A stretch of 64,000 nt of DNA from positions 200,011-264,010 of the forward strand of contig NW_008246120.1 in assembly GCF_000281045.1 (NCBI RefSeq). The letters run 5' to 3'. Origin of the DNA: Saprolegnia diclina VS20 (taxonomy: Eukaryota > Oomycota > Saprolegniomycetes > Saprolegniales > Saprolegniaceae). The notes beneath the pieces were generated by a model. The model did not search any database, was not told where the DNA came from, and worked only from the letters and a program-made list of their open reading frames with translations. Below, piece by piece: positions 41,890 through 52,158 of this stretch; the first letter of the stretch is position 1; the number at the start of each line of letters is the position of its first letter. Both the position numbers and the translations under genes were made by a program.

Positions 41890-43473
41890 TAAACTGGTTC
41901 ATAGCCACAACGACGGACCTTCTGGCGCACCTCGACGACCTGGATGGCGCCCTCTGCACGCGTATCTTTGAGTTTGCGGGGCCGCTCTCGCTGGGCCTCT
42001 TACGCCACGGGGCTTGGGCGAGCGACTTTGAGCACGGAGAAGACGACATCGGCTGTCTACGCCGACGCGTACACCGTCAACAAGCAGGGCGACCTTGCAA
42101 GCACTGCAGTCGACGATATAGACTGGTAGAAACTATGAAGATTGACGTCGACTTTGTACGAGTGCGATCCTGCTTTTGTTTCAAGCGTACCACACCACGA
42201 GACTTCAAAACCGCAGTGTAGCCAGAATGTCAACATTTGACCCTGAAAGGAGAACGCTCGCAAACCTAACAGCTCGATTCATGCCTCACTGCCGCGCGGA
42301 GGGCCCTGTCGGTACCGTGACCGCAAGACCCGATCGTTCGAGTTCATTTCGACACGCGAGATGTACGACCGCTATCAAGCGCTCACAAAGCACCTCGTCA
42401 CATGCGCCCTTGGCTTTCGAAATGCTTACGACGACGACATGTTGCCACGTCATCACGCAAGCGAGGGGTTTGCCATTGGCGCTGCCGTTGGCCAGCATCG
42501 ACCACTGTCGTGGGCTATCCGAGTCGAAGATGACATTCGACTGGACGCACTGGAGAACGTCGACCTTCGCAGGTGCCGGGACGTTGCAGTGACGCTGTTT
42601 TCGCGCCACCCGATCGCGCTTGTCCACGCTGCGGCTTATGGCGGTCACGCGACGCTCCTCACCAAGGTCCAGCAAGACTATATGGCGTGAACCTTGTGCG
42701 CCTCTCTAAGACGCCCGACGGACAGACGTACTTGTTGGACCACTCGGCCGGTCGCGGGTACCTTGACGTGGCCATGCTCCTGACAAACGCTGACAATAAG
42801 TATTGCACGACGGTCGCCATGGATGGTGCAATTGCTCATGGCCACTTCAAGTCAGTACGGTGGCTCCACTGCGCACGAAACGAAGGCTGCTAAACCATGG
42901 ACCGCGATACAGCGTACTAGTACTAGAGCCGCCGCAAGTCGCCGCAGCATGCTGCGATCCTCGATTTTCTTGTGCACGAGCGCGGGATTCGCTTTTCGGA
43001 GAAGCCATTTGCCTTGGCAGCGGCCTTTGGGGACATGCGGATGGTGCTAGCATGCCGTGTTGATGGTGTCGCGTGTACGACCACGGCGATGGACGCCGCT
43101 GCGCGCAACTGCCAGCTCGAGGTGCTTGCGTTTCAGCAATCGCACCACCCAGAGGACTGCTCGGATGCAGCTTTCAATGACGCGGCGGCGCGCGGGGATC
43201 TCTCGACGGTTCTGTTTTTGCAAGCGCACTACTCAACTGTCGGGAATCTCGTGGACGCTCTGACTGCGGCGGCGCGGCGAGGGCGCCTCGAGGTTGTCGC
43301 CCATGGATGCCGCGGTGCGTCAAAGACACTTTGACGTTGTGCGGTTTCTGCAGTTGCACCGCCCGCCCGAGAGCTGTTCCATGTGCATGCATGGAACGAC
43401 GACGGGTACGAGTGGCAACGCCCGTGGAGTGCTGCTTCGTCGGCACATGACGTGGCAGAGCCATAGCAATTGA
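41890..43473 (+). pseudogene. Ankyrin-repeat protein, broken
   Basis: Ankyrin-like segments read in the same direction but in different frames. They include DLLAHLDDLDGALCTRIFEF near the start, PIALVHAAAYGGHATLL (to about 42660), AMDGAIAHGHFKSVRWLH (about 42815), FALAAAFGDMRMV (about 43000), AMDAAARNCQLEVLAF, and after another shift near 43300 MDAAVRQRHFDVVRFLQLH. Several stop codons lie between about 42895 and 42935. Ankyrin repeats of the AMDAAAxxGHLxVVxFLH form are abundant in Saprolegniales. No set of introns restores one frame, so it is judged a decayed gene. Confidence 0.7.
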
Positions 43474-43704
43474 AAAAAAGCATGAGCTAGTACATTCGAC
43501 ATTTTTGATAGACAACTTGTCCATCAGTTTTGATATACGATCAACGTCTATCGATCATGTAATACTATACCGGTGAGTACACAATTGCACAGCGCTCGAA
43601 CGAGCCGAGAGCACTGGTTTGGTTTCGAGGCGGTTGCGATGCCAAGGAACTGTGAAAACGCATAATTGTATTCATTCTGACAGACGTGGCAAGATTTGCT
43701 TTTG

Positions 43705-45024
43705 ATGAGCATCGTCTACGGCGGCCCTGGGCCGACGATGCTGGCGACGACGCCGGTCGTGCTCAACACGTGGCCCTTCACGGCGGCGACCGACCGTGCG
43801 TACGCAGAGCTTCTGCGGCCTGATCGCTCGGCCCTCGACGCCATCGAAGAGGGCTGCAACATCTGCGAGGTCGACACCCACGCCGCTTCCTGCCTCTTAT
43901 GCTGCTGGCGTAGGTCGCGCAGTGCGACTTTACCGTCGGCTACGGCGGGAGTCCCGACAGCAGCGGCGAGACGACGCTCGACGCTATGATCATGGACGGC
44001 GACGACCAGGCAATGGGCGCGGTTGCGTGCCTCCGCCGGGTCAAGGACGCGATCCGCGTCGCTCGGCGTGTGCTCACGCACTCATCGCACTCACTTCTCG
44101 CAGGCGACGGCGCGCTCGCCTTTGCCAAGATGATGGGCTTCCGCGAAGAGTCGCTGACGACGCCGTACTCGACCAAGCTATACCTTGAATGGCAAGCGAA
44201 TCGCTGCCAGCCCAACTACTACCGCAACATGATCAACCAGTCGACAGCCTGTCCGCCATACACGCCTGCATCAGTCGACTTAGCGCGACCCGTCTCCGAG
44301 AGCTGGATTGACGCTACAAACCACGATACGATTGGCATGGTCTGCGTCTGCTTTTTTGCACTGTCCTGACCCAAGCCTGTAGGTGGCGCTGAGTAGCGCT
44401 GGTCATCTTGCCTGTACGTCCCTTTGCTTCCACGTACCTTGACCAACGTTGCAGAGCGTAGCGGGCACGAGCTCGAACGGCGCCAACCACAAGATTGCAG
44501 GGTACGTACCTCAGAACAACGCTGAGTCGTCGATTCGTCGAGCTAGTCGAGTGGGTGACGCGCCCATACCTGGCGCTGGCTCGTACGCCGACAGCACCAA
44601 AGGCGCCGCGGCGGCTACTGGCGACGGCGATGTCATGATGCGCTTCTTGCCAACCTACCAGGTAGTCCGATCGCTTAGCCCACTACAAGCATGTGCCATG
44701 AACGTGGACAGGCGGTGCAGGACATGGGCAATGGCGTGCACGTATGACATTCTAGCCCACGTCGACTCTTAGCACTGACGTACTAGCCTCAAGTGGCCTG
44801 TGAGATGGCACTGCGGCGTATCGCGACCAAGGCGCCAGCATTCAAGGGCGGGATCGTCTGCTTGAATCCTGCAGGCGTCTACGGCGCGGCAGGGCACGCA
44901 CCCCATCGCCAATATGAAGTCACATGTACACTGTAGATTTGGCTGGAATTTTTCGTACGCGGTGCGCACGCCAGGCATGGAGGCCACACACGTCATTTCC
45001 GTGGACCCCATTGCAGTCGTCTAA
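43705..45024 (+). CDS. AGA: N4-(beta-N-acetylglucosaminyl)-L-asparaginase (aspartylglucosaminidase)
   Basis: Eight exons: 43705-43869, 43914-44339, 44383-44413, 44462-44501, 44547-44661, 44712-44741, 44787-44893, 44937-45024; 333 residues. Family signatures are clear: [29 protein letters not shown], the self-cleavage site HD-T with nucleophile Thr about 194, [23 protein letters not shown] and [10 protein letters not shown]. The Ntn-hydrolase cleaves the glycan-Asn bond of N-linked glycopeptides, normally in lysosomes or vacuoles. The last intron starts GC rather than GT (GCACGC), yet splicing it gives [16 protein letters not shown], as expected. One exon is only 30 bases. No signal peptide is seen at this start, so an upstream exon may be missing. 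Confidence 0.85.
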
Positions 45025-45968
45025 TGCACATCGCATGACGCGGGTCGTAAGCTTTGCAAACTCGCTCCACCATCCTCGCTGATCTCGATCGCACCGTAAA
45101 TACCAAGAACAATGGCTTCTACAAAGGACTCTGCAATTTGCTGGTCGTCCTCACCGACATGGTCGCAGCAAGGGCATTATTGGCCCTTGGCAGTAGCGAT
45201 GGAGCTGAAGATGTGGATGGGATGCATGAGGTCGGCAGCGGTGCGATAACAGGCCCGGCAAGGCCAGAGAAGGGTCAGTGCTCGTTTCCACCATTTTTGA
45301 TATATCGCCAAGATTCAACAAGAAGATAGAAACCAACTTCAAAATTTCTGTCGAAAACCCTTTTTTGGCGCCTCCTTTCTTCGATTCTCGACGCAAGTGG
45401 GTGGAATGAAGTACCGTAGTACTATGCGCAGCTCTTGACTAGCATCGTACCGTAGCACCAGAATGGTTTGAACAAATGTTGTCCAGTCAGCTCGGCCGCA
45501 ATCTCGACAGACGCAAGTTGGCTCGGTGCGCTCAGTGTCGAGCTGAGTCCAGCTGAAGTGCAACCTCGAGGTGCTTGGATGCGGACTTCAAAGATCTTGC
45601 TAGAGTGTAAAGCATGGAACAAAGGCGTGTCCCACGCCACGCGTCTGAGTGGTAGGCTCAGCGTTTCGGCTCCAGTTGGCATCCTGGCGAGCTCACGCAC
45701 ACGTGCGTCTTGGGCAAGGCATTATAGTGCACTGGCCTCCCCAATCGTCGAGATCGATGCGACCAAGCCAGTGTTTCGAGATAGCTTGTGCACGGAAGCG
45801 CAAGTTGAAGTTGCGTTTCCCCTGCGGATACCGGAGATGACTCACGGGTCCTAGCTGGCACCACGAGCTGGCGCCAAATTTCTTGAGCTACTTTGCACGC
45901 TCCATTCCCACCTTTTTTAATAGCAGTTGTGGGTCGAAGCCAAAGGTCACTTTTCGATCTCCAACGCC
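45025..45968. other. Intergenic stretch, no gene recognised
   Basis: 944 bases. Frames at 45468-45854 (+) and 45422-45700 (-) overlap and neither shows a family motif. The right-hand 100 bases are the presumed promoter of the first GMC gene. Confidence 0.55.
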
Positions 45969-48572
45969 ATGGGCAACACGACATCGTATGGCCTCGCCAT
46001 GATCTCCCTTGGGGTCGCGATGGCCGACACCTACGACGTCATCGTCGTCGGGAGCGGCCCTGGCGGCCTCGTCGCCGCCGAGTACCTCAGCCGGAACGCA
46101 TCGCTCTCGGTGCTCGTCTTGGAGGCTGGTCTCCCAACCCTCGCGGCGTCTGGTGGCAACAACATTCCGGGCTACGCCCAGTCCCAAGGCCTTACAGTCT
46201 TCGACATTCCCGGTGAGTACACCAACATTGCGTTCGGCGGCAACGCTGCGTACCGCTACGGGACCGACTGGGTCTCGTCGCCCACCGGTCTCTACCTTGG
46301 CAAGTGCGTCGGCGGCAGCTCGTCGCTCAACGGCATGCTCTACTTTCGCACGCCTGACTCGTATGTGACGGAAGCGAGCTGGCCCAACGACGTGGCGACC
46401 GTCAACGCTGGCTTCTCCGCGATCGAAACCATGTTTACCTTCGGCTACAACCCGTCGCCCGACGGTGTCCGCTACAACCAACAAGCGTACACCATCATGC
46501 GCGCTGTACTTGGCAATGGCGGCGGGTACACCGAGACGCAAGCCATCAACACCGACCGCAACGCCAAGAGCAAGAGCTACGGCCACCCGCCGTTCGCGAT
46601 CAAGAACGGTCTTCGCGACTCGCCGGCCAAGACATTTCTCGGTGCGGCCAAGGCCCGGCCCAACTTCAAACTCATTTCATCGGCGACCGTCTCGTACATC
46701 ATCCAGTCCAAGGGCACCGCGACGGGTGTCGTCTACACCGTCAACGGCCAGACCGTGACTGCGAGTCTGTCGGGCAAAAGCGCCGTCATTGTAGCCGGTG
46801 GCGCAGCCATGACGCCCAAGATCCTCATGCAGTCAGGCGTCGGGCCGTCGAGCCAGCTCAACGTGCTCAAGAGCCGAGGCAACGCTCCGGGTGTCAGTGG
46901 CGACGCGGCCAACTGGGTCGTCAACGAGAACGTCGGCGACAGCATGTTTGACTCGCAGCAATTGCTCATGACGTTTTCGCGCAACGACATGGTCTCCTTC
47001 TCATACTCGCAGTCGCAAACGGCGGCGATCACGCAGTACATGACCCAAGGCCACAGCGGACCCTGGGCGAGTCCGGACCCGGTTCTGATTGCGTACGAGA
47101 ACTACAACTTTGGGGGTCGGGCGTACCAGTTCCAAGTGACCTCATTCTCGCACGGCTTCAACTGGGGCAGCAACAACCCGACCGAGTTTGGCGTCGCCGT
47201 GTATGTCAACAACCCGATCTCGCGCGACAGCGCACGCTTCAGTGGCGACGGCGGCTACCATCTCGACACGGCGCACAGCATGTACAGCAACCCGACCGAC
47301 CGGGCGGCCGTGGCCAACTACCTCGACAAGCTCCGCGGGTGGATGAGCAGCCAAGGCGTGACGCAGGTCGTACCGAACGCTGGTGTCTCGTCGATCGACT
47401 TTGTCAACGCCAACATCCAAGGCGCCAACCACTACGGTGGTAGCTGCTACGCGTCTGGCGATGGCTCGGACGCCAAGCGGTGTGCCGACGAAACGCTGCG
47501 GGTCGTTGGTGCCAAGAACATTTATGTCGGCGACGCCAGTTTGATGAAGACGGGGACCGTCAACCCGTATGGGTTTATCATGTACGCCGGGTACCAGACC
47601 GGCGTCAACGTCGCCAAGGCCATCGCCTCTGGGTCGACACCCGTGACACCGACGCCGCCTGGCTCGTGCAGCAACCTCCAAAGCGATCTCGACTACTTCG
47701 GCAACGACATCAAGTCGACGTCGCGGGCGTCCGCGAACGACTGCTGCGGCGACTGTGCGGCGACAGCCGGCTGCGCCTTGTACGTGTGGACGGGCGACAA
47801 CGGCGGGACGTGCTGGCTCAAGAGCGCTGCCGGCGCGCCGTCGTCCAAGCCCGGTGCCAAGTCGGGTTTCCGTGGCACCGTGACACCGACGCCACCTGGC
47901 TCGTGCACCAACCTCCAAAGCGATCTCGACTACTTTGGCAACGACATCAAGTCGACGCTGCGGACGTCGGCCAACGACTGCTGTGGCGACTGCGCGGCGA
48001 CAGCCGGCTGCGTCTTATACGTCTGGACAAATTCGGCGGGCGGGACGTGCTGGCTCAAGAATGCCGCTGGCGCCGTCTCGTCCAAGCCGGGGGCCAAGTC
48101 TGGTTTCCGGGACTCCGTGACGCCGACACCAACCGTCACGACGGCACCTCCGCTTGCAGCTTGCGGAGCGCCGCTTGCCAACACGGACTTTGATGGCCAA
48201 GACGTTGGCAATGTGCCGGGTGGGACGCCGGCAGTGTGCTGCGCCGCATGCCAGAGCAACCCAGCATGCAACGCGTACAGCATTTGGAACAACATTTGCT
48301 GGCTAAAGAGCGGCTCCAACGCACCGCGCTCGGCGCTGGGCGTCGTGGCGGCCACCGTCAACAAGTGCTCGGCGCTCGAGTCCAACGTCGACTACTCTGG
48401 CAACGACCTGAGTAACGCGCCGGCCGTCGCAGCAACAGGGTGCTGTGCGCTGTGCCGCAACACATTGGGCTGCAAGGCCTTCTCGTGGTTCCAAAGCGTT
48501 TGCTACTTGAAGAGTGCCAAGGGCGCGTCCATTGCCAAGGCGGGAGTCATTTCGGCCGCGGTCCTTGCGTGA
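45969..48572 (+). CDS. Secreted GMC flavin oxidoreductase with four PAN/Apple domains
   Basis: Intron-free, 867 residues. The ATG at 45969 gives a signal peptide (about 1-19) and the same MGN start as the paralogues; an earlier in-frame start exists at 45927. The GMC domain (about 20-560) has the FAD motif VVGSGPGGLVAAEYLSRN, GGSSSLNGMLYFR, and near the end ANHYGGSC and GTVNPYGFIMYAG, which place the catalytic His and Asn as in cellobiose dehydrogenase. Four PAN modules follow with repeated CC..DC, CWLK pairs, linked by Thr/Pro-rich spacers (PTPPG). The first two are near-identical. Secreted oxidation of sugars or cell-wall oligosaccharides, anchored to carbohydrate by PAN domains, is inferred. 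Confidence 0.88.
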   Translation: MGNTTSYGLAMISLGVAMADTYDVIVVGSGPGGLVAAEYLSRNASLSVLVLEAGLPTLAASGGNNIPGYAQSQGLTVFDIPGEYTNIAFGGNAAYRYGTDWVSSPTGLYLGKCVGGSSSLNGMLYFRTPDSYVTEASWPNDVATVNAGFSAIETMFTFGYNPSPDGVRYNQQAYTIMRAVLGNGGGYTETQAINTDRNAKSKSYGHPPFAIKNGLRDSPAKTFLGAAKARPNFKLISSATVSYIIQSKGTATGVVYTVNGQTVTASLSGKSAVIVAGGAAMTPKILMQSGVGPSSQLNVLKSRGNAPGVSGDAANWVVNENVGDSMFDSQQLLMTFSRNDMVSFSYSQSQTAAITQYMTQGHSGPWASPDPVLIAYENYNFGGRAYQFQVTSFSHGFNWGSNNPTEFGVAVYVNNPISRDSARFSGDGGYHLDTAHSMYSNPTDRAAVANYLDKLRGWMSSQGVTQVVPNAGVSSIDFVNANIQGANHYGGSCYASGDGSDAKRCADETLRVVGAKNIYVGDASLMKTGTVNPYGFIMYAGYQTGVNVAKAIASGSTPVTPTPPGSCSNLQSDLDYFGNDIKSTSRASANDCCGDCAATAGCALYVWTGDNGGTCWLKSAAGAPSSKPGAKSGFRGTVTPTPPGSCTNLQSDLDYFGNDIKSTLRTSANDCCGDCAATAGCVLYVWTNSAGGTCWLKNAAGAVSSKPGAKSGFRDSVTPTPTVTTAPPLAACGAPLANTDFDGQDVGNVPGGTPAVCCAACQSNPACNAYSIWNNICWLKSGSNAPRSALGVVAATVNKCSALESNVDYSGNDLSNAPAVAATGCCALCRNTLGCKAFSWFQSVCYLKSAKGASIAKAGVISAAVLA

Positions 48573-49089
48573 GTCTGTAGCTCGATCCTCGTATTATATT
48601 CTATCATCAAATTCCTTGCATATCTGAGACGTTCACACAACCACCCGCAGAAAGAAGCGCTGGTCCAGTCAGCAGTCAGTGAATGTTTCGACTGCGAGGA
48701 TTGCGCGCCAAGACTGATAGCAAATTTCCAGATTGCACTTGCCCCAAGCGCATTCCTACCGCGTTAAAGAGGTTTAAACATCCTTTTACCGGAACCGGTG
48801 ACGAGCGGTACAGAGAGAAATCGAGCATGAATCGTGCAAGTCGACGTGCCAACATACATTCCGATCTGCTAGGGAGGGTATCTGTATACAGCGTCGTGCC
48901 AACATGGCAGGCCAGCACAAAGTTTCGTGCCGCGACATTTAACCCATAAAACGTGTTGAACGCGTTTTTCATTCAACGCGTCGTTGAACCGATCGTGTCG
49001 GACTCAGTCGCGCGCACTGCTAGGTTGCCGGACGCTCGCCGAAGCTCTCAGCTGCCGACGTTCTTCACTTTTCAATTTGCTACCTTGCG
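48573..49089. other. Intergenic stretch, no gene recognised
   Basis: 517 bases between tandem GMC genes. No gene or repeat recognised. Confidence 0.6.
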
Positions 49090-50839
49090 ATGGGCAACCA
49101 GTGGAGCTACGCTTTTGTGCTGCTGACGGTCGTGGCGCGCGCGGTGCATGGCGCCACGTACGACGTCGTCGTCGTCGGCAGTGGTCCGGGCGGCCTTGTT
49201 GCCGCCGAGTACCTCAGCCGCAACGCCGGCATCTCGGTGCTCGTGCTCGAAGCCGGCGGACCGTCGCTCGCNNNNNNNNNNNNNNNNNNNNNNNNNNNNN
49301 NNNNNNNNNNNNNNNNNNNNNNNNNNNNNNNNNNNNNNNNNNNNNNNNNNNNNNNNNNNNNNNNNNNNNNNNNNNNNNNNNNNNNNNNNNNNNNNNNNNN
49401 NNNNNNNNNNNNNNNNNNNNNNNNNNNNNNNNNNNNNNNNNNNNNNNNNNNNNNNNNNNNNNNNNNNNNNNNNNNNNNNNNNNNNNNNNNNNNNNNNNNN
49501 NNNNNNNNNNNNNNNNNNNNNNNNNNNNNNNNNNNNNNNNNNNNNNNNNNNNNNNNNNNNNNNNNNNNNNNNNNNNNNNNNNNNNNNNNNNNNNNNNNNN
49601 NNNNNNNNNNNNNNNNNNNNNNNNNNNNNNNNNNNNNNNNNNNNNNNNNNNNNNNNNNNNNNNNNNNNNNNNNNNNNNNNNNNNNNNNNNNNNNNNNNNN
49701 NNNNNNNNNNNNNNNNNNNNNNNNNNNNNNNNNNNNNNNNNNNNNNNNNNNNNNNNNNNNNNNNNNNNNNNNNNNNNNNNNNNNNNNNNNNNNNNNNNNN
49801 NNNNNNNNNNNNNNNNNNNNNNNNNNNNNNNNNNNNNNNNNNNNNNNNNNNNNNNNNNNNNNNNNNNNNNNNNNNNNNNNNNNNNNNNNNNNNNNNNNNN
49901 NNNNNNNNNNNNNNNNNNNNNNNNNNNNNNNNNNNNNNNNNNNNNNNNNNNNNNNNNNNNNNNNNNNNNNNNNNNNNNNNNGAATTGCTCAAGAAGAACG
50001 GCACGTTTCGCGGTGTGAACGAGGACGCAGCCAAGTGGGTCGTCAACGAGAACGTCGGAAGCAGCATCTTTGACACGCACCAGCTGCTCATGACGTTCTC
50101 GCGCAAGGACATGGTGGCGTTTCAGCAGACGCAAAGTCCTTCGGACGCCACGAAGCAGTACCTTCTCGGGAACCACTCGGGGCCCTGGGCGCAGTCGCCG
50201 CCCGTCTTGATCGGGTACGAAAATTACCAAGTCAACGGCCGCATGTACCAGTTTCAAGTCACCACGTTTACGCACGGCTTTGCAAAGGGCGATGGCGCCA
50301 AGCACGTCGGCGTCGCCATCTACCTCAACAACCCAATCTCGCGCGACAGCGGCCGGTTTGACAAGGACGGTCTCTACCGCATCAACACGGCCCACAGCAT
50401 GTACAGCGACCCGCGCGACCGTGCGGCACTCATCAGCTTTGTCGACAAGTTCCGCAAGATGATGGCAGCGAAAGGCGCGGCGGCCGTCGTGCCAACCGCG
50501 GATGTTTCGTCGACCGACTTTGTCAACAAGAAGATCGAGGGAGCCAACCATTACGGTGGTAGCTGCTACACGTCGGGCGACAAGACCGATGCCAAGCGCT
50601 GCGCGGACGAGACGTTCCGCGTTATCGGTGCCAAGAACATTTTTGTTGGCGACGGCAGCTTGATGAAGGAAGGCACGGTCAACCCGTACGGCTTCATCAT
50701 GTACTCGGGATATCAAGCCGGTGTCAACGTCCAAGCGACCGTCTTGTCGGGTCCCAAGCCCCATGGAAAAGACATGCCCCACATGCGCCTGCCCCGTACG
50801 TTTGAAGCCGTGCACGACGACGACGCCACTTCGTCCTAA
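49090..50839 (+). CDS. Secreted GMC flavin oxidoreductase without PAN domains (assembly gap inside)
   Basis: Starts MGNQWSYAFVLLTVVARAVHG, a signal peptide, followed by VVVGSGPGGLVAAEYLSRN. After the run of N it resumes as LLKKNG and continues through TKQYLLGNHSGPWAQ, GANHYGGSCYTSGD and GTVNPYGFIMYSGYQAG to a stop at 50839. It ends about 30 residues after the catalytic domain, so the PAN modules of its neighbours are absent. The 710 N put the two halves in different frames. In the paralogue at 53713-56364 the matching segment is 712 bases, which would keep the frame and give 583 residues. The frame break is therefore best read as a mis-sized gap. Confidence 0.85.
49272..49981. other. Assembly gap (710 N)
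   Basis: A run of N within the second GMC gene. Its position inside a family of near-identical paralogues suggests a collapsed or unresolved repeat. Confidence 0.98.
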
Positions 50840-51546
50840 CTGTTTTGGCTTATACAAATGTGTGCTTGTACGAACGTAGCAAAGACGCGGCCAATTCTCG
50901 TTACAGAAGGGCTTCCTGTGCCATCCAGGGTTCATGAAAGGCTTGGCCCTAGGTGGCATAGACTGGGATGCGTGCATATCTAGGACATACTACGTCGAGA
51001 CAAAAAGCCGGATCATGGTTGGCGACAAGGGCTCATAAAAAGGGTTTGTCTGATGAACCTTAGCTGGCAATGAATGCCATCAGTGCGGTCGAAGACCTGT
51101 GTTGGCCGCACCCGCCTGCGACACCGCGACTGATACGTCGGTGCCAAAGTAGTACTAACGCAAAAGCTTCACTAATAGTTATTGTACACTTGGAGGCTCC
51201 GTGCAAAGGTCCCGTGTTTGCCACCAAGACGCGAGATTCACTGTCGAGGGGTGCGTGCTGGCAGTGCTGCTTGCTGGTTACAGGCGTAGCAGCATCCATG
51301 CCGTGTAACGGGAGGAAATACCGGTGATGCAACGTCGGACAGGCTCGAGGAAGCTCGTTGTGGGACTGTGCGCTGTAGCAGACAGGCGCGGCCCGCGACC
51401 TTGCTGCATGATCCGACGCTCTCGATGGCCAACTCAGCCATCGCGCGCCGCATTGGCCAATCATCGTGCGGGAAGAATGGAAGCGTGAAATTCGAAGAGC
51501 CAATCAAAGATGCGTTTGAGTGGAAACTGCAAATCCAGCAAGTGCA
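50840..51546. other. Intergenic stretch with CCAAT-type promoter
   Basis: 707 bases with no gene recognised. The right end holds the box cluster of the TBC-like gene. Confidence 0.6.
51452..51504. promoter_or_regulatory. CCAAT boxes upstream of the TBC-like gene
   Basis: ATTGGCCAAT at 51452-51461 and CCAAT at 51500-51504, 43-95 bases upstream of the ATG at 51547. This supports that start. Confidence 0.5.
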
Positions 51547-52158
51547 ATGTCGCGCCAGTTTGTAATTTGCACGACCATGCCCAACAAGATCACGTCGAAC
51601 CTTCTCGTCTTCGCCTTGATTAGCGCGATCGCATTCCTCGAAGCGTGCAGGGAGACGCTCGTCGCGTGGCTCGCCGATGCCCTCGACGAGCAGGACGCCC
51701 CAACCTACGATGCCTACGATGACAGCGACGACAGCAAGGCCACCTCTTGGTGGTCATTTCCCAAGCCGCACGACAGCGTTGATGACGAAGAGGTACACAC
51801 CGAGTGCTCGTCCGAAGGCAGCGCCGGTCACGACGACTGGGACGCCCAAGCCACGCCGTCGAGCGCGGAAGCTCCGTTCCAACTAAAGCACAAGACGATG
51901 GACCTTCTCATCGACGATTACCTCTGCCCTTGTGGCGAGTGCCCTTGGTACAACCTAATTGAAGCCCATGTTGCTGCCTATAGCATGCCACTGCAGCTCA
52001 AGCGCCCCGTGTGCCGAGTGCTACAGGCGTACTCGACGTACAACGAGGCCGTCGGGTACTGTTCTGGCATGGTGCCATGGGCTCTTCACTGTGTGGAGAC
52101 GTGCGACGGCAACGAAGACTCTGCTTTTGCTGCCTTTATCAACCTCTGCATGCTCTGA
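51547..52158 (+). CDS. TBC-domain-like fragment protein
   Basis: Intron-free, 203 residues from the ATG at 51547 (another ATG at 51577). A hydrophobic segment near 15-35 may be a membrane anchor. An Asp/Ser-rich stretch follows. The last 60 residues (CRVLQAYSTYNEAVGYCSGMVPWAL) match the YxxxVGYxQGM core of Rab-GAP TBC domains, but the frame ends soon after, so only the N-terminal part of the domain is present and the Arg/Gln finger pair is not complete. It is probably a truncated copy or a small regulatory variant. Function is uncertain. Confidence 0.55.
   Translation: MSRQFVICTTMPNKITSNLLVFALISAIAFLEACRETLVAWLADALDEQDAPTYDAYDDSDDSKATSWWSFPKPHDSVDDEEVHTECSSEGSAGHDDWDAQATPSSAEAPFQLKHKTMDLLIDDYLCPCGECPWYNLIEAHVAAYSMPLQLKRPVCRVLQAYSTYNEAVGYCSGMVPWALHCVETCDGNEDSAFAAFINLCML

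Noticed and set aside
44340-44940. Aspartylglucosaminidase as a pseudogene
   Set aside because: Stops in the raw frame vanish when short introns are removed, including one GC-AG intron, and the family sequence is complete.
45468-45854. A 128-residue plus-strand frame
   Set aside because: It overlaps an equally long minus frame, neither has motifs, and no promoter box or neighbour supports it.
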